NCBI RefSeq assembly: GCF_026001925.1 | Contig: NZ_AP021869.1 | Location: forward strand, 2,356,001 to 2,420,000 | Source of the DNA: Vibrio gangliei | Lineage (GTDB): Bacteria; Pseudomonadota; Gammaproteobacteria; Enterobacterales; Vibrionaceae | Direction of reading: 5' to 3' | Length of the DNA: 64,000 bases | Notes under the pieces: model-generated | The model's input: only the letters and a program-made list of their open reading frames with translations | What the model was told of the DNA's origin: nothing | The model's database searches: none | In this document: piece by piece, positions 36,672-51,145 of the stretch | Position numbering within the stretch: position 1 is the stretch's first letter | Layout: the number at the start of each line of letters is the position of its first letter | Translations under genes and position numbers: made by a program

Positions 36672-38753
36672 CTATTGAGTTGAAAGTTCCATTTCAGTCA
36701 CTTCTTTATTTAATTTTATTTGCTGCAACGGCAACAACGAACAATGTAGCCGCCAAATTAAACCCGCCAATTTCACTTCTCCCGAGCGAGCTAATTGCTC
36801 ACCCAGCACTTGAATATGCTGCAGTGAATCCGTTAATATCCCTTCATCTTGCTGATAATGAAAATGCCAGTCATGCGATTTAAAATAGGCTTGGCGAATG
36901 CGGATATTTTTGAACACCACCGTTAAATAGTGCGTCACTTCCGTCAATACCAAGCGCGCTTCTTCATTGTGTTGCTGACGTAACCGCTCCACAATGCTGT
37001 GGCAATTTAGGATCACAATCCCTAAGCGCAGTAGACCTATTCGTGTATCCTTATCTTGGCTTTGGCTCAATCGATTAATACCATCGAATACAAGGCCTTC
37101 AAACTCTGCACCATCAATCTTGCCGTTCTCACTCAACTGATACACCATCGACATACGCAAGAACTTGGCAATGCGTAATCCTTTTCGGCGATCCGAACTT
37201 GGCTTAATAATGCCAAAGGCAAAAATCGGCACAATAGAGCCAATTAACATTGCAATGCCAGAGTTTAGATACGTGCCGAAATCATAGGTTGGTGGGTTAG
37301 TGATCATCATAAAGGAACCCAGCATCACCACTAGCAATGCCCAAAACGCCCCTTGCTTCGGGTACTGTAAACGCAATAAATGCGCCGTGATCAAAAAGAC
37401 AAAAATCACCACCGCAAACTGAACGAACTCTGACACCTGAACCATTAAACCGAATTTAAGGAAGAAGCAGACAACAAATAAAGCCACCAACGCATTCGTT
37501 TGTGCCAGCATAGCCGGCTTCGCTACCGGATAAGTGGCAAATAGCACACAGCTCACTCCAGCCAGCATTGCAGCGCCATAGCCCATACTCCAATTGCTTT
37601 CTATCCAAAACACACTCACTAACATCAAGCATGAAAAAGTGCGGAAGGCATTTAATAGTGCTTCAATACTGTCAGTATGACGACGTACCCGAGAGCGTTT
37701 TGGCATCACACCAAGCTGAATCACCCCGGTTTTGGTCCCGTTTTCTAATCCTTGTAGAATTTGCTCTGTCCGCAAAAAAGCTTTACAAAACTCCCTTAAG
37801 CGTAACCAGAATGCGTGGTATTTATAATCATGCTGCTCTTGCGGGCGAATAGTTGCGAGAATTTTACACAGCTCATATTGATTTACATTCGCGCTGGCGA
37901 GAAACGTTTGCAGCTCAAGTAACGTCTCTTTGATTTCTTGGGGTGCTTCAGGCCAGTTAAGCAACATACGACGCAGGCTCGACATCGAACTGGTGATGCT
38001 TAATTGCTGTTGCAAAACATGGTGTAAATAAGGGTCTTGCTCTCTCAACTGCTTATGTGTCCAGAAGGCTTGAATACGCAATAGATTCATCGACAAGATC
38101 TGATTGATCATTGAATGATGCGATTGACCTATGGTTTCTTGATTAGGATGGTCACTTTGCAGTAACAGGTTAAAGTGCTCCAGCAGGCGGTTTTGTGTAT
38201 TTCTCAAGGTCGAAAGCAAGGTTTGTCCATCCGATGTGCTAGGCAAAATCATCATCATCACGCCAGCACAGACAATACCTAGTACCACTTCACATACCCG
38301 AGCTTGAGCGACTGTAAATAACGTATGTATATCGGTGGTATTGACCATACCATAAGAAATAATCGCAGCTGTATAGCCACTTAACGCAAAGGCATACGCC
38401 ACATTATTCTCAAAATGGCTGGCGACATAAGTACAGATAGACAGCCACATCGCCATGTAAAAAACAAAGAGCCACGGCTCATTGATCGAGTAACCGACAA
38501 TCAAAATCGATGCAAATGCGCCAATAAAACTTCCCACAATTCGACCTAGACTTTTACTGATCACGCCACCAAAAGTCGGGAACCCCACTACCGCCGCAGA
38601 GGTCATCGCCCAATAGGGTTTATCTAATTCCAGCACAAACCCTATATACAAAGCTAAAATGATGGCAATCGAATTTCGAAGAGCATATCGCCATTGAGGA
38701 GCCGTTGCTCTCCCCCACGGTGTTTGACGAATATCTAGCCATTGAAACGTCAT
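36672..38753 (-). CDS. FUSC family efflux transporter, YdhK/AaeB-like
   Basis: Inner-membrane protein of 693 residues with two hydrophobic blocks of about six helices each (about 25-175 and 370-520) separated and followed by soluble helical regions, the fusaric-acid-resistance (FUSC/AaeB) layout. The KPYWAMTSAAVVGFPTFGGVISKSLGRIVGSFIGA segment is strongly typical. With the HlyD-type and DUF1656 genes immediately upstream it forms a three-gene set like E. coli ydhIJK (or aaeXAB), expected to export aromatic or hydroxylated acids. Substrate unknown. Gap to the HlyD gene six bases. Confidence 0.88.
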   Translation of the reverse strand: MTFQWLDIRQTPWGRATAPQWRYALRNSIAIILALYIGFVLELDKPYWAMTSAAVVGFPTFGGVISKSLGRIVGSFIGAFASILIVGYSINEPWLFVFYMAMWLSICTYVASHFENNVAYAFALSGYTAAIISYGMVNTTDIHTLFTVAQARVCEVVLGIVCAGVMMMILPSTSDGQTLLSTLRNTQNRLLEHFNLLLQSDHPNQETIGQSHHSMINQILSMNLLRIQAFWTHKQLREQDPYLHHVLQQQLSITSSMSSLRRMLLNWPEAPQEIKETLLELQTFLASANVNQYELCKILATIRPQEQHDYKYHAFWLRLREFCKAFLRTEQILQGLENGTKTGVIQLGVMPKRSRVRRHTDSIEALLNAFRTFSCLMLVSVFWIESNWSMGYGAAMLAGVSCVLFATYPVAKPAMLAQTNALVALFVVCFFLKFGLMVQVSEFVQFAVVIFVFLITAHLLRLQYPKQGAFWALLVVMLGSFMMITNPPTYDFGTYLNSGIAMLIGSIVPIFAFGIIKPSSDRRKGLRIAKFLRMSMVYQLSENGKIDGAEFEGLVFDGINRLSQSQDKDTRIGLLRLGIVILNCHSIVERLRQQHNEEARLVLTEVTHYLTVVFKNIRIRQAYFKSHDWHFHYQQDEGILTDSLQHIQVLGEQLARSGEVKLAGLIWRLHCSLLPLQQIKLNKEVTEMELSTQ

Positions 38754-38759
38754 CTTCGC

Positions 38760-39626
38760 TTACTCGTAATGCACAGAAATCGTACAGGTTGTACCCGCAA
38801 TCAAACGCAGGTCTGTCGGTAAATCGGTCAATTTAAAGCGAACAGGTATACGTTGGGCCAAACGAACCCAAGGAACGTTAGGTTGAATATTGGCAAGCAA
38901 TTCCGACGATGCACTTTCACTTTGATCGACAATGCCTCGGCCAATGCTTTCTACCACACCGGTGAGCTTTTGCTGATTTGAATACAGAGTGATATCGGCT
39001 TTATTACCTTTTTGAATGTGTTTGAGCTTGGTTTCTTCAAAGTAGCCTTGCACATAAAACGAGTTAGCATCAATCAAACCAATCATCGCCACCCCTAACA
39101 ACGCATAGCGACCTTCTTTGGCTTTAAGGTGACTAATGTAACCATCCACCGGTGCATAGACTTTGCTTTGAGATAATTTCCAGTGTGCCTTTTCTAGTGA
39201 GGCTTGCGCCGATTTTAATTGTGCCTGAGCCGAATTAGCCGCAATGCGTGCTTCATCTAACTCTTCTTTTGAAATCACATTCGCTCGCATATTACGGCGA
39301 CGAGTATATTCATTGTTGGCTTTTTCTAAGTTGGATTTGGCTGTGGCTAAGCTGGCATCCGCTTCTTTGATTTCAATTTCAAAAGGTACAGGATCGATCT
39401 CCATCAACAGATCGCCTTTTTTGACAAACTGGTTATCACGGATAGGAAGATTCACCACCACGCCATTGACGTTTGCTGCAATATCCACGACATCGGCTCG
39501 AATTTTTCCATCACGCGTCCAAGGAGATTGCATGTAGTAATTCCACATCCACCAAGCCGCACACAGCGCTACAGCAAACACAATTAAGGTTGAGAAATAT
39601 TTTAATGTTTTCAAATTAGTACCCAA
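38760..39626 (-). CDS. ydhJ: HlyD-family membrane fusion protein, YdhJ-like
   Basis: Periplasmic adaptor of 288 residues with one N-terminal membrane anchor (about 8-28). The NYYMQSPWTRDGKIRADVV start, the lipoyl half-motifs around DNQFVKKGDLL and APVDGYI, and NSFYVQGYFEETKLKHI with PNVPWVRLAQRIPVRF closely recall E. coli YdhJ. A helical hairpin (about 85-150) lies between the lipoyl halves. Its start overlaps the DUF1656 gene by 11 bases. It would link the FUSC pump to the outer envelope. Confidence 0.9.
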   Translation of the reverse strand: MGTNLKTLKYFSTLIVFAVALCAAWWMWNYYMQSPWTRDGKIRADVVDIAANVNGVVVNLPIRDNQFVKKGDLLMEIDPVPFEIEIKEADASLATAKSNLEKANNEYTRRRNMRANVISKEELDEARIAANSAQAQLKSAQASLEKAHWKLSQSKVYAPVDGYISHLKAKEGRYALLGVAMIGLIDANSFYVQGYFEETKLKHIQKGNKADITLYSNQQKLTGVVESIGRGIVDQSESASSELLANIQPNVPWVRLAQRIPVRFKLTDLPTDLRLIAGTTCTISVHYE

Positions 39627-39852
39627 TCAACAGTAGTAATGCGACAAAAATAGAAAGAATAAAGAGAGATAAATTCATCAAAGTCGGATGCCAGACTTCA
39701 CCAGAATACATCCAATCACGTAATACTCGGTTAACGCCCGCCCAAATTAACAGCCCGAGAAGAAACGCTTTGAACATAGGTGGAAAATAGATGGATGCCC
39801 CGACAATCAAGTCAGGCAGTGGTAATCCAAAATGGAAAAAATCAATGTTCAC
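39616..39852 (-). CDS. ydhI: DUF1656 small membrane protein, YdhI/AaeX-like
   Basis: 78 residues, exactly the length of E. coli YdhI, with GLPLPDLIVGASIYFPP then two hydrophobic helices (about 24-42 and 58-77). Function is unknown, but the gene is nearly always first in DUF1656-HlyD-FUSC operons, as here. No AaeR-type regulator gene stands beside it; the nearby LysR gene is true oxyR. Confidence 0.9.
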   Translation of the reverse strand: MNIDFFHFGLPLPDLIVGASIYFPPMFKAFLLGLLIWAGVNRVLRDWMYSGEVWHPTLMNLSLFILSIFVALLLLIGY

Positions 39853-40132
39853 ATCATATACCTTTGGTGAGTGACCTTAGTGACAGCAGACAGCACGAAC
39901 TGATATTTCACCTGTCAAATAACAAGTAAATACACAGTCCATGTATGATTCTAGCGTTTAAATGATTAGGGCGTGTTTATCTTTCGTGATGATTTTTGCA
40001 GCGGCTTTGGGATTTGCAGTGAGAAAATGTTTAAACAAAGAGTACCGCCAATCCAACGAATTAAGCGAAATTATACTCTGAACACCGTTTTTTGTTTAGT
40101 TCATTTCCTTATAAAAAAAGCAGACTTAGAAC
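39853..40132. other. Gene-free stretch between argH and the YdhIJK-type operon
   Basis: Promoter side of the ydhI gene and downstream flank of argH. A 66-codon open frame at 39973 lacks a convincing ribosome site or recognisable protein and runs into the argH terminator, so I leave it out. No repeat of the CTCG family is present. Confidence 0.55.
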
Positions 40133-40160
40133 AAAAAGCGCACTCATCGGTGCGCTTTTT
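40133..40160. terminator. Terminator of the argCBGH operon
   Basis: Eleven-base stem AAAAAGCGCAC with GTGCGCTTTTT, six-base loop, giving T-runs on both strands. It lies 20 bases after the argH stop. Confidence 0.9.
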
Positions 40161-40179
40161 GAACGATTATTGATATGGC

Positions 40180-42249
<2,070 letters not shown>

Positions 42250-43482
42250 CTATTTCTTCTTCGCTTCATTCAAAGCGCGAATGCGGCTTGATAATGAGTA
42301 TAGACGGATGAAACCGCCTGCATGGCTTTGGTCGTACACTTCATCAGCACCGAAAGTAGCAAACTCTTCTGAGTACAAGCTGTTTTCAGAACGTTTTTGC
42401 GTCACAGTCGCTTGGCCTTTGTACAGTTTGATCACCACTTCACCATTCACATCTTGCGCCAGTTCTTCTGTAGCTGCCAAGATAGACTTACATAGTGGTG
42501 TGAACCAACGACCATCGTATACTAGGTGAGAGGCTTTCAAACCTAGCTCTTCACGGAATTCAAACGAGGCTTTATCTAGCACTAATTGCTCAACTGCACG
42601 AAGCGCTTCCATCATGATGGTGCCTCCCGGAGTTTCGTAACAGCCGCGAGATTTCATTCCAACTAGACGATTTTCCACGATATCGATACGACCCACACCG
42701 TGTTTCGCGCCTTTTTCATTTAAGTACACCAAGGCTTGGTATGGCGATAGCGCTTTACCATCAACGGCAACCACGGCGCCTTTTTCAACTTTTAGTGACA
42801 CATATTCTGCTTCATTTGGCGCTTGCTCAGGATCAACCGTCCATACCCAGCAATCTTCGTTTGGTGCATTCCACGTATCTTCTAACACACCACCTTCGGT
42901 TGAAATGTGCCATGCGTTAGCATCACGCGAGTAAATCTTAGTTAGAGAGGCAGTACACGGAATATTACGCTCTGCTAGGTAGTCCAAGCATTCTTCACGG
43001 CTGACTAAGTCCCACTCACGCCATGGTGCGATCACTTTCAGATCAGGAGCAAGTGCGGCAAATGCGCCTTCGAAACGAACTTGGTCGTTACCTTTACCGG
43101 TACAACCGTGACACAAAGCATCCGCGCCCACTTTACGTGCCACTTCTACTTGTGCTTTCGCAATGATTGGACGCGCCATTGAAGTCCCTAGCAGGTATTT
43201 ACCTTCGTACAAGGCGCCCGTTTTTAGGGTTGGGTAAATGTAATCCGCCACCATTTCTTCTTTAAGATCGGCGATGTAGCAATCCGAGGCACCCGAAGCA
43301 ATGGCTTTTTCTTTGATGCCAACTAATTCTTCTTCACCTTGGCCTACATCCGCCACAAAAGCGACCACTTCACATTCGTAGTTTTCTTTTAGCCACGGAA
43401 TGATAACGGAAGTGTCCAAGCCACCAGAATAAGCGACTACCACTTTGTTGATGCTTGATTTATCAACGCTTAATTTACCCAT
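42250..43482 (-). CDS. argG: Argininosuccinate synthase
   Basis: Joins citrulline and aspartate with ATP; 410 residues. ATP pyrophosphatase loop AYSGGLDTS (17-25), [19 protein letters not shown] citrulline/aspartate site (here [15 protein letters not shown]) and [11 protein letters not shown]. Start at [10 protein letters not shown] after a strong GGGAGAAG site; the frame is open 38 codons upstream but without conserved sequence. It lies in argCBGH, downstream of argB. Confidence 0.97.
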   Translation of the reverse strand: MGKLSVDKSSINKVVVAYSGGLDTSVIIPWLKENYECEVVAFVADVGQGEEELVGIKEKAIASGASDCYIADLKEEMVADYIYPTLKTGALYEGKYLLGTSMARPIIAKAQVEVARKVGADALCHGCTGKGNDQVRFEGAFAALAPDLKVIAPWREWDLVSREECLDYLAERNIPCTASLTKIYSRDANAWHISTEGGVLEDTWNAPNEDCWVWTVDPEQAPNEAEYVSLKVEKGAVVAVDGKALSPYQALVYLNEKGAKHGVGRIDIVENRLVGMKSRGCYETPGGTIMMEALRAVEQLVLDKASFEFREELGLKASHLVYDGRWFTPLCKSILAATEELAQDVNGEVVIKLYKGQATVTQKRSENSLYSEEFATFGADEVYDQSHAGGFIRLYSLSSRIRALNEAKKK

Positions 43483-43595
43483 TGTACTTCTCCCAAAATT
43501 TGATATTGCCTTCCTTGGAATCACGCACGCTAATCTAGCGTTCATTTGTTCAGCGTTGATCCGTGGATAATGTAAAATAAAATCCCCTCTCACCA

Positions 43596-44375
43596 TTAAG
43601 GTAAGAAGCGTGTTCCAATGCTGTTGCCAGCAAATAATTCAGTTAATTTTTGTGGATTCTTCCAGCCTGCGACTTCGATCGCGCGGCCCAATTCTTTTGC
43701 CGCATCCAAAGCCGCCTGCACTTTGACGATCATGCCATCGGTGATCACGCCTTGCTCAATCAACGCATCCGCTTGAGTTTGATCGAGCGCGGCAATCAAT
43801 TGTTTATCACCATCGAGCACACCAGAAACATCAGACAATAGCGCCAATTCGGCATCCAAGGCTGTCGCCACCGCTACCGCCGCTTGGTCTGCATTAACAT
43901 TCATCAATTGGCCATCAAGAGTAATGCCAATCGAGCTAATGATCGGCAACGCGCCAGTATTTAAAATCGCCTGCAGTACCGCGCCATTACCGGATTTTGC
44001 TTCACCAACCGCACCTAGCTCTTCCGATAATTGCGTGACTTGGCACAATCCGCCATCCGCTAAACTCAAACCTACCGCCGTCAAACCTAGCTTCATCGCC
44101 TGGCCTTGCAACAATTTATTGGCCGTTCCTGCTAATGCACCACTGATGTAATTAATGTGCTCAAAAGGGGTCACGCGTAAGCCGTTTTTCTTCACGGTTT
44201 CAAGCTGCAGCTTATCCATTAACTCATCAACTAAGTAACCGCCGCCATGCACGATGACAATCTGACGCTGAGCTTGTTGTTGATAATTCGCAATGGTTTG
44301 GAACAATAACGCCAGCGTGTCGGTATCCGATAATACCGCCCCACCTAATTTGATCACTAAAGGATTTAAACTCAT
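43596..44375 (-). CDS. argB: Acetylglutamate kinase
   Basis: Phosphorylates N-acetylglutamate; amino acid kinase fold, 259 residues (E. coli 258). Phosphate-binding KLGGAVL (9-15), [11 protein letters not shown] and [11 protein letters not shown]. It lacks the N-terminal extension of arginine-feedback-inhibited forms, so it is probably the insensitive dimer type. AAGGCGAAG ribosome site; 10-bp gap after argC. Confidence 0.97.
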   Translation of the reverse strand: MSLNPLVIKLGGAVLSDTDTLALLFQTIANYQQQAQRQIVIVHGGGYLVDELMDKLQLETVKKNGLRVTPFEHINYISGALAGTANKLLQGQAMKLGLTAVGLSLADGGLCQVTQLSEELGAVGEAKSGNGAVLQAILNTGALPIISSIGITLDGQLMNVNADQAAVAVATALDAELALLSDVSGVLDGDKQLIAALDQTQADALIEQGVITDGMIVKVQAALDAAKELGRAIEVAGWKNPQKLTELFAGNSIGTRFLP

Positions 44376-44384
44376 TGCTTCGCC

Positions 44385-45386
44385 TTATACTAACGCGGTT
44401 AAAACCGGGAAACCGTAACGCAAGTTCAAACATTGCATCGCTTGGCTAGACGCGCCTTTAAGCAAGTTATCAATCGCTGACATCACAATGATGTGTGAAC
44501 CTTGTACTTTCCAATGAATATCGCAAAACGGCGTATTTTCGACATTTTGCAGACGTGGAATAGTATCGAGTAAACGTACCGCAGGTTTACCTTGATATGC
44601 CTGTTCAAATGCTTGTTGAATATCCTGCTCACTGACGCCATCAGCCAATTTCATGGTAATGGTCGCAAGAATGCCGCGTTTGAAATTACCTAAATGAGGT
44701 GTGAAAATGACATCGCAGCCAAGATGAGAAGCGATTTCAGGTTGATGACGGTGGCTAAATACACCATAAGGTTGCAGACTCACTTCGCAGAAGCTATTGG
44801 TCATCGTCGCTTTACGACCAGCGCCCGTTACACCACTGGTGGCATTGATGACCGGCCATTGGTTAAGGTCAAGCAGTTGAGATTCAACTAAAGGTTTGAT
44901 CGCCAATTGAGAAGCGGTTGGATAACAACCTGGAACGGCAATCAACTGAGATTGAGCAATTTGCTCTTCATTCCATTCCGCTAAACCATAAGCGGCTTGT
45001 TCCAGCCATTGGGTTTGCGTATGTTCAAAACCGTAATATTGCGGATAGAAGCCATCCGCTTTAACGCGATAAGCGCCCGATAAATCAAATACGGTACAGT
45101 CATTGGAAAGGAAAGTCGGAGCGAGATCGTGGCTGACCTCATGGGCGGTGGCGAGAAAGACCACATCCGCTTGCTGAGCGATGTCATTGGCGTCAGTCAA
45201 AGGCAAAACAGGCAAATCAACTAAGCCTTTCAATTTACCGTGCAGATCGGAGATAGGCTTACCTGCATCAACACTATTCTCTGATACATATAAACCCGAT
45301 AGCGTGAGCTGTGGATGCTTATCCACCATTAACGCCAACTCTGCACCTGTGTAGCCACTGGCACCAATAATCACTGTTTTTAGCAT
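44385..45386 (-). CDS. argC: N-acetyl-gamma-glutamyl-phosphate reductase
   Basis: NADPH-dependent third step of arginine synthesis; 333 residues. Rossmann motif [10 protein letters not shown], catalytic cysteine in [13 protein letters not shown], and a conserved HRHQPEI histidine. I use the ATG at 45386 with AGGTG upstream; a GTG two codons earlier is in frame. First gene of argCBGH, divergent from argE across paired ArgR boxes. Confidence 0.97.
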   Translation of the reverse strand: MLKTVIIGASGYTGAELALMVDKHPQLTLSGLYVSENSVDAGKPISDLHGKLKGLVDLPVLPLTDANDIAQQADVVFLATAHEVSHDLAPTFLSNDCTVFDLSGAYRVKADGFYPQYYGFEHTQTQWLEQAAYGLAEWNEEQIAQSQLIAVPGCYPTASQLAIKPLVESQLLDLNQWPVINATSGVTGAGRKATMTNSFCEVSLQPYGVFSHRHQPEIASHLGCDVIFTPHLGNFKRGILATITMKLADGVSEQDIQQAFEQAYQGKPAVRLLDTIPRLQNVENTPFCDIHWKVQGSHIIVMSAIDNLLKGASSQAMQCLNLRYGFPVLTALV

Positions 45387-45508
45387 ACTCACCTATCCAT
45401 TTGTTTGTGTGCTAATGTTTCCATTTAGTCTCTACGATATCAGCGGTTCATGACCACTGCAATGAGAGAGTTCAATCTGACTACACACTCTTTAAAAACT
45501 GCAATATG

Positions 45509-45543
45509 TGATTTTTTATTCACAAATAATGATTTAATATGTG
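45509..45543. promoter_or_regulatory. Paired ArgR (ARG) boxes between argC and argE
   Basis: TGATTTTTTATTCA (45509-45522, 13 of 14 to consensus) and TGATTTAATATGTG (45530-45543, 10 of 14), starting 21 bp apart. This is the divergent argE/argCBGH control region, as in E. coli. The rest of 45387-45688 is promoter DNA with no other clear element. Confidence 0.85.
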
Positions 45544-45688
45544 TTTTATCGTTTTCTTAGCTTCTTGTCAATAGAAAGCGAATAACGCACAATGGTGAAA
45601 AGCTTGATGGATAAGGTCTGTCTTCTTTCGTGACTCAATTTGGTTCGAGCTAAAAACCGAACTTTGCATCAGAATAAATGGAATTATT

Positions 45689-46843
45689 ATGACAATACCG
45701 AATTTTAAAGAGGTTTACCGTGACCTTATTTCCACGTCTTCCATTAGCGCGACCGATCCAACCTGGGATCAAGGTAATACGGAAGTCATTGCTAAATTGG
45801 CGCAATGGCTGAAAGATTTAGACTTTGCGGTGGAAGTCATTGAAGTCGCCGAAGGCAAACACAATTTGATCGCGAAGAAAGGACAAGGGGAAGGTGGACT
45901 GCTTCTCTCTGGCCACTCCGACACGGTGCCATTTGATGAAGGTCGCTGGAATTATAATCCGCACGCCTTAACAGAAGATAACAATCGTTTCTATGGTTTA
46001 GGCACTGCCGACATGAAAGGCTTCTTTGCGTTTATCTTAGAAGCGGTGAAAAAAGTCGATTGGTCAAAACAAACCAAGCCGCTTTATATTTTGGCTACTT
46101 GCGATGAAGAAACCAGTATGCTTGGCGCTCGCCACTTTACTGAATCGTGTTTAAATGGGGATGCGCCCTATAAACCCGACTATTGTATTATTGGTGAGCC
46201 GACCAGCCTCAAGCCCATTCGCGCCCACAAAGGCCACGTTGCCAACGCCATTCGCGTTACAGGTCACTCTGGACACTCGTCTAACCCAGCGCTGGGCGTC
46301 AATGCCATTGAAATCATGCATGAAGTGCTGTTTGCATTAATGCAACTACGTAATCAATTGATTAAAGAATACCACCACCCAGGATTTGATATTCCAACCC
46401 CAACGTTAAACCTAGGTCATATTCATGGTGGTGACAGCGCCAACCGTATCTGTGGTTGTTGTGAACTGCACTACGATGTACGTCCACTGCCGGGCATCAG
46501 CTTAGATGGGCTAAACAACATGCTCACCGCCGCGCTCAAAGAGGTGCAAGAGAAATGGCCAGGTCGTATTAATATTACTCCTTTGCATGAAGCGATCCCA
46601 GGTTACGAATGTCAACATGATCATCCGTTTATTCAAAGCATGGAATCACTCACCGATATGCCATCGGAAACTGTCAACTATTGCACTGAAGCGCCATTTT
46701 TACAGCAAGTGTGTCCAACTCTCGTCATGGGGCCTGGCTCGATTGACCAAGCACACCAGCCTGATGAATTCTTAGCGTTTGAATTTATCGATCCAACCAT
46801 CAATATCTTGACCAAATCCATGTATGAGTACTGCTTCCGCTAG
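45689..46843 (+). CDS. argE: Acetylornithine deacetylase
   Basis: Zinc-dependent M20-family deacetylase that releases ornithine; 384 residues. Metal ligands H76 and D108 with D78 nearby, catalytic E140/E141 in [10 protein letters not shown], and a late histidine in QAHQPDEF. Divergent from argC. Having argE together with an ArgA-like domain on ArgH means the linear acetyl pathway is used rather than the ArgJ cycle (inference from the genes present). Confidence 0.97.
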   Translation: MTIPNFKEVYRDLISTSSISATDPTWDQGNTEVIAKLAQWLKDLDFAVEVIEVAEGKHNLIAKKGQGEGGLLLSGHSDTVPFDEGRWNYNPHALTEDNNRFYGLGTADMKGFFAFILEAVKKVDWSKQTKPLYILATCDEETSMLGARHFTESCLNGDAPYKPDYCIIGEPTSLKPIRAHKGHVANAIRVTGHSGHSSNPALGVNAIEIMHEVLFALMQLRNQLIKEYHHPGFDIPTPTLNLGHIHGGDSANRICGCCELHYDVRPLPGISLDGLNNMLTAALKEVQEKWPGRINITPLHEAIPGYECQHDHPFIQSMESLTDMPSETVNYCTEAPFLQQVCPTLVMGPGSIDQAHQPDEFLAFEFIDPTINILTKSMYEYCFR

Positions 46844-47216
46844 TAATATCGGTTCGGTGAAGTTAGTAACATCAGTAAGTAAAGATAGTTTGCAGATTTA
46901 ACGCTTTATCCTGATCGCTACTTTATTGATATTAAGAAAACAACGTGGCTTTTGGGCCTAATGAGTAAAAATTGAAGCACACCGCATTAAGCGCTTGGCG
47001 ATACCGAGGGCTGTACCCGAATTATGGTATAGATAACAAAGTGTTCGCTCGACAAGATGAAAAATTGTACCAATGAAAAAGAACTGATTCACATCAAGAA
47101 GGTTGGTATTATTTTTTCACAATAGCGGCAAATATTTGACTCAGTGCAAATAATTTCGCTAGATTGTAATGCTTAAAAATTAAATGGATGTAATTAAATT
47201 ACAAGGTGAAACGACG
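46844..47216 (+). promoter_or_regulatory. Long ppc leader with a candidate FNR site
   Basis: 373 bp without a gene. CTGATTCACATCAA at 47084-47097 matches the FNR/CRP-fold palindrome TTGAT-N4-ATCAA at 9 of 10 fixed positions. It lies about 120 bp before ppc. I see no argE terminator with a T-run. The rest shows no repeat of the CTCG family. Confidence 0.4.
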
Positions 47217-49847
47217 ATGAATGAAAAATATGCCGCTTTAAAGAGCAATGTTCGCATGCTCGGTGACTTACTCGGCGCAACCATTCAAGAAGCTCATGGT
47301 GAAGAGATTCTTGATAAAGTTGAAACCATTCGTAAGCTTTCTAAATCAGCTCGCGCAGGGAATCAGGAAGACAGGGAAAACTTGATCGAAGAGATCAGAA
47401 ACCTTCCTGACGATCAACTCACTCCTGTGGCGCACGCTTTTAGCCAATTCCTTAACTTGACCAATATTGCAGAGCAATTCCACACTATTTCACGCCACTG
47501 TGAAGAATACGTGTGTGAGCCTGATGCGATTGAATCATTATTTGGCAAACTGGCGTCCAACAACATCAGTAAAGAAGATGCGGCGCAAGCCATTAAAGAA
47601 TTAAACATTGAGCTAGTACTGACGGCCCACCCGACCGAGATTGCGCGTCGTACTATGATCAATAAGCTGGTCAAAATCAACGATTGCCTATCTAAACTCG
47701 AGCTTGGTGACCTTTCTAGCCGTGAACGTGTTCGTACTGAACGCCGCCTAGAAGGTTTAATTGCTCAGTCTTGGCATTCCGATGTTATCCGCCAGCAACG
47801 TCCAACACCGCTTGATGAAGCGAAATGGGGCTTTGCAGTAGTAGAAAACTCTCTATGGCAAGCGGTACCTGAATTCCTACGTGAATTTAACGGTCGTGTG
47901 AAATCATTCACTGGCGAAGCACTGCCGATTGATGCTCGCCCTGTGCACTTTTCTTCTTGGATGGGCGGTGACCGTGATGGTAACCCAAATGTAACTCACC
48001 CAATTACCGCGGAAGTCCTACTGTTATCTCGCTGGAAAGCAGCCGATTTATACCTCACTGATATTCAAGATTTAATCACTGAATTATCAATGACAGTATG
48101 CAATAACAAAGTCCGTGAGCTATCTGGTGAAGAACACGAACCGTATCGCGCTATCCTAAAACGTCTGCGTACTTTATTAAATAACACCTGTGCCGTGCTG
48201 GATGCTCGCATTAATGGCACCGAAGTTCCTAACCTGCCAATCCTTGAGCGCGTGGAGCAACTTTGGGACCCACTACTGGCCTGTTACCAATCACTACACG
48301 AATGTGGCATGAGCATCATTGCGGAAGGCTCACTACTTGATACGCTACGCCGTGTTAAGGCATTTGGTATCCATCTTGTGCGCCTTGATATTCGCCAAGA
48401 AAGTACCCGCCATTCTGATGTGATTGCCGAAATGACCCGTTTCTTAGAAATCGGCGACTACGACCAATGGTCAGAAGATGAAAAAGTACAGTTCTTAATT
48501 AAAGAGCTCAGCTCAAAACGCCCTCTTCTGCCTCGTAATTGGGAGCCTTCTCCTGAAGTACAAGAAGTGCTAGATACTTGTCGTGTGATGGCGGAGCATC
48601 CTCGTGAAGCCTTCGGTTCTTATGTTATTTCTATGGCGCGTACCGCTTCTGACGTATTAGCGGTTCACTTAATTTTGCAAGAGTGCGGCTGCAAGTTCCG
48701 CATGGACGTGTGCCCACTATTCGAAACGCTGGATGACTTGAACAACTCTGAAACCGTCATGAAGCAGTTGTTCTCACTCGATTGGTATCGTAACTTCATC
48801 AACAACCATCAAATGGTGATGATCGGATATTCTGACTCAGCAAAAGATGCAGGTGTAATGGCTGCGGGCTGGGCTCAGTATGATGCGATGGACAAACTAG
48901 TGAAAGTCTCTGATGCGGAAGGTATCGAGCTAACGCTATTCCATGGTCGTGGCGGTACCGTCGGACGTGGTGGTGCTCCAGCGCATGCTGCACTACTTTC
49001 ACAGCCACCTCGCAGCTTAAAAGGCGGCTTGCGTGTAACAGAACAAGGCGAAATGATCCGCTTTAAACTGGGTTTACCTGATGTTGCGGTTAACAGCTTT
49101 AACTTGTACACCAGCGCTATCCTTGAAGCGAACCTACTGCCACCACCAGAGCCGAAAAAAGAATGGCGCGAATTGATGCAAACCATTTCGGATGTGTCTT
49201 GTGATGCTTACCGTGGCATTGTCCGTGGTGAACCAGACTTCGTTCCTTATTTCCGCGCAGCAACGCCAGAGCTAGAGCTTGGTAAATTACCACTAGGCTC
49301 TCGCCCATCAAAACGTAACCCGAACGGTGGTGTTGAAAGCTTGCGTGCGATTCCGTGGATTTTCTCTTGGAGCCAAAACCGTCTAGTGCTTCCAGCCTGG
49401 CTTGGCGCTGGTGAAGCTATCCAGCACGCGGTCGATCAAGGCCACCAGCCAATGCTAGAAGAAATGTGTCGTGAATGGCCATTCTTCTCAACGCGCCTTG
49501 GCATGCTAGAAATGGTTTACTCGAAATGTAACATTGATATTTCTCGTTACTACGATCACCGCTTAACTGATGAGTCATTATGGCCGCTTGGCGAGCGTCT
49601 ACGTGAACAGTTGCAAAAAGACATTGTCACCGTTCTGAACGTGGAGAATAACGAGAACTTGATGCAAAGCGATCCTTGGGGCTTAGAATCCATTCGCTTA
49701 CGTAATATCTACGTTGAGCCATTGAATATGCTGCAAGCAGAATTGCTATACCGTACACGTCAAACAGAAAACCCATCTTCTGAACTCGAAGAAGCGTTAA
49801 TGTTGACCATTGCGGGTATCGCAGCAGGTATGCGCAACACCGCATAA
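47217..49847 (+). CDS. ppc: Phosphoenolpyruvate carboxylase
   Basis: Replenishes oxaloacetate from PEP and bicarbonate; 876 residues (E. coli 883). Catalytic signatures VLTAHPTEI (near 139) and [16 protein letters not shown] (near 579), with [23 protein letters not shown] and the C-terminal MRNTA. Start at [16 protein letters not shown] with AAGGTG upstream; an earlier in-frame ATG adds 11 unconserved residues. It neighbours argE and metF as in E. coli. Confidence 0.97.
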   Translation: MNEKYAALKSNVRMLGDLLGATIQEAHGEEILDKVETIRKLSKSARAGNQEDRENLIEEIRNLPDDQLTPVAHAFSQFLNLTNIAEQFHTISRHCEEYVCEPDAIESLFGKLASNNISKEDAAQAIKELNIELVLTAHPTEIARRTMINKLVKINDCLSKLELGDLSSRERVRTERRLEGLIAQSWHSDVIRQQRPTPLDEAKWGFAVVENSLWQAVPEFLREFNGRVKSFTGEALPIDARPVHFSSWMGGDRDGNPNVTHPITAEVLLLSRWKAADLYLTDIQDLITELSMTVCNNKVRELSGEEHEPYRAILKRLRTLLNNTCAVLDARINGTEVPNLPILERVEQLWDPLLACYQSLHECGMSIIAEGSLLDTLRRVKAFGIHLVRLDIRQESTRHSDVIAEMTRFLEIGDYDQWSEDEKVQFLIKELSSKRPLLPRNWEPSPEVQEVLDTCRVMAEHPREAFGSYVISMARTASDVLAVHLILQECGCKFRMDVCPLFETLDDLNNSETVMKQLFSLDWYRNFINNHQMVMIGYSDSAKDAGVMAAGWAQYDAMDKLVKVSDAEGIELTLFHGRGGTVGRGGAPAHAALLSQPPRSLKGGLRVTEQGEMIRFKLGLPDVAVNSFNLYTSAILEANLLPPPEPKKEWRELMQTISDVSCDAYRGIVRGEPDFVPYFRAATPELELGKLPLGSRPSKRNPNGGVESLRAIPWIFSWSQNRLVLPAWLGAGEAIQHAVDQGHQPMLEEMCREWPFFSTRLGMLEMVYSKCNIDISRYYDHRLTDESLWPLGERLREQLQKDIVTVLNVENNENLMQSDPWGLESIRLRNIYVEPLNMLQAELLYRTRQTENPSSELEEALMLTIAGIAAGMRNTA

Positions 49848-49873
49848 TCTTTGGCTTTTGAGCAATAAAATCA

Positions 49874-49906
49874 AACCGCGCTGATTAAGGTCAGCGCGGT
49901 TTTTTG
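49874..49906 (+). terminator. Terminator of ppc
   Basis: Eleven-base perfect stem AACCGCGCTGA with TCAGCGCGGTT, six-base loop, followed by a T-run; 26 bases after the stop. Confidence 0.93.
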
Positions 49907-49936
49907 TTTTTGCCATGCACTTCTAAAAAGTCACGT

Positions 49937-49970
49937 ATAAAAAAGGCTGATAAACCTAAATTTATCAGCC
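49937..49970 (-). terminator. Terminator of metF
   Basis: GGCTGATAAA (49945-49954) pairs with TTTATCAGCC (49961-49970); on the minus strand it runs into TTTTTTATAC. About 26 bases after the metF stop. Confidence 0.9.
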
Positions 49971-49996
49971 ATATATAAACAACTTTAAAGGAAAAA

Positions 49997-50926
<930 letters not shown>

Positions 50927-50991
50927 CTAAAAAACTAGAAAATATCTCAGATGCATCCTTAGCCGCTGATATATTCAAATCAAACTCATTT

Positions 50992-51007
50992 GGACGTCTA
51001 TATGTCT
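50992..51007 (-). promoter_or_regulatory. MetJ boxes upstream of metF
   Basis: Two adjacent 8-mers, GGACGTCT (7 of 8 to AGACGTCT) and ATATGTCT (6 of 8), about 108 bp before the metF start. Two adjacent boxes are the minimum for cooperative MetJ binding. Confidence 0.72.
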
Positions 51008-51091
51008 ACAGAATGTATTGAATGGGATCGAATGTCAATCCCATAAACATGAATTTTCTTCATGATTTTATCGAGCAAGTATTAAATACAA

Positions 51092-51124
51092 CAATGCCAC
51101 GACTTAAAGTAAGGCGTGGCATTG
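51092..51124 (-). terminator. Inverted repeat after metL, probable terminator
   Basis: Ten-base perfect arms CAATGCCACG and CGTGGCATTG with a 13-base loop, 22 bases after the metL stop. On the minus strand it is followed by TTGTATTT, a weak T-run, so termination may be partial. Confidence 0.65.
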
Positions 51125-51145
51125 AATATTTGCGTCTTTAAGAGT

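Noticed and set aside
39973..40173. 66-codon open frame between ydhI and argH
   Set aside because: No clear start signal, and it runs through the argH terminator stem.
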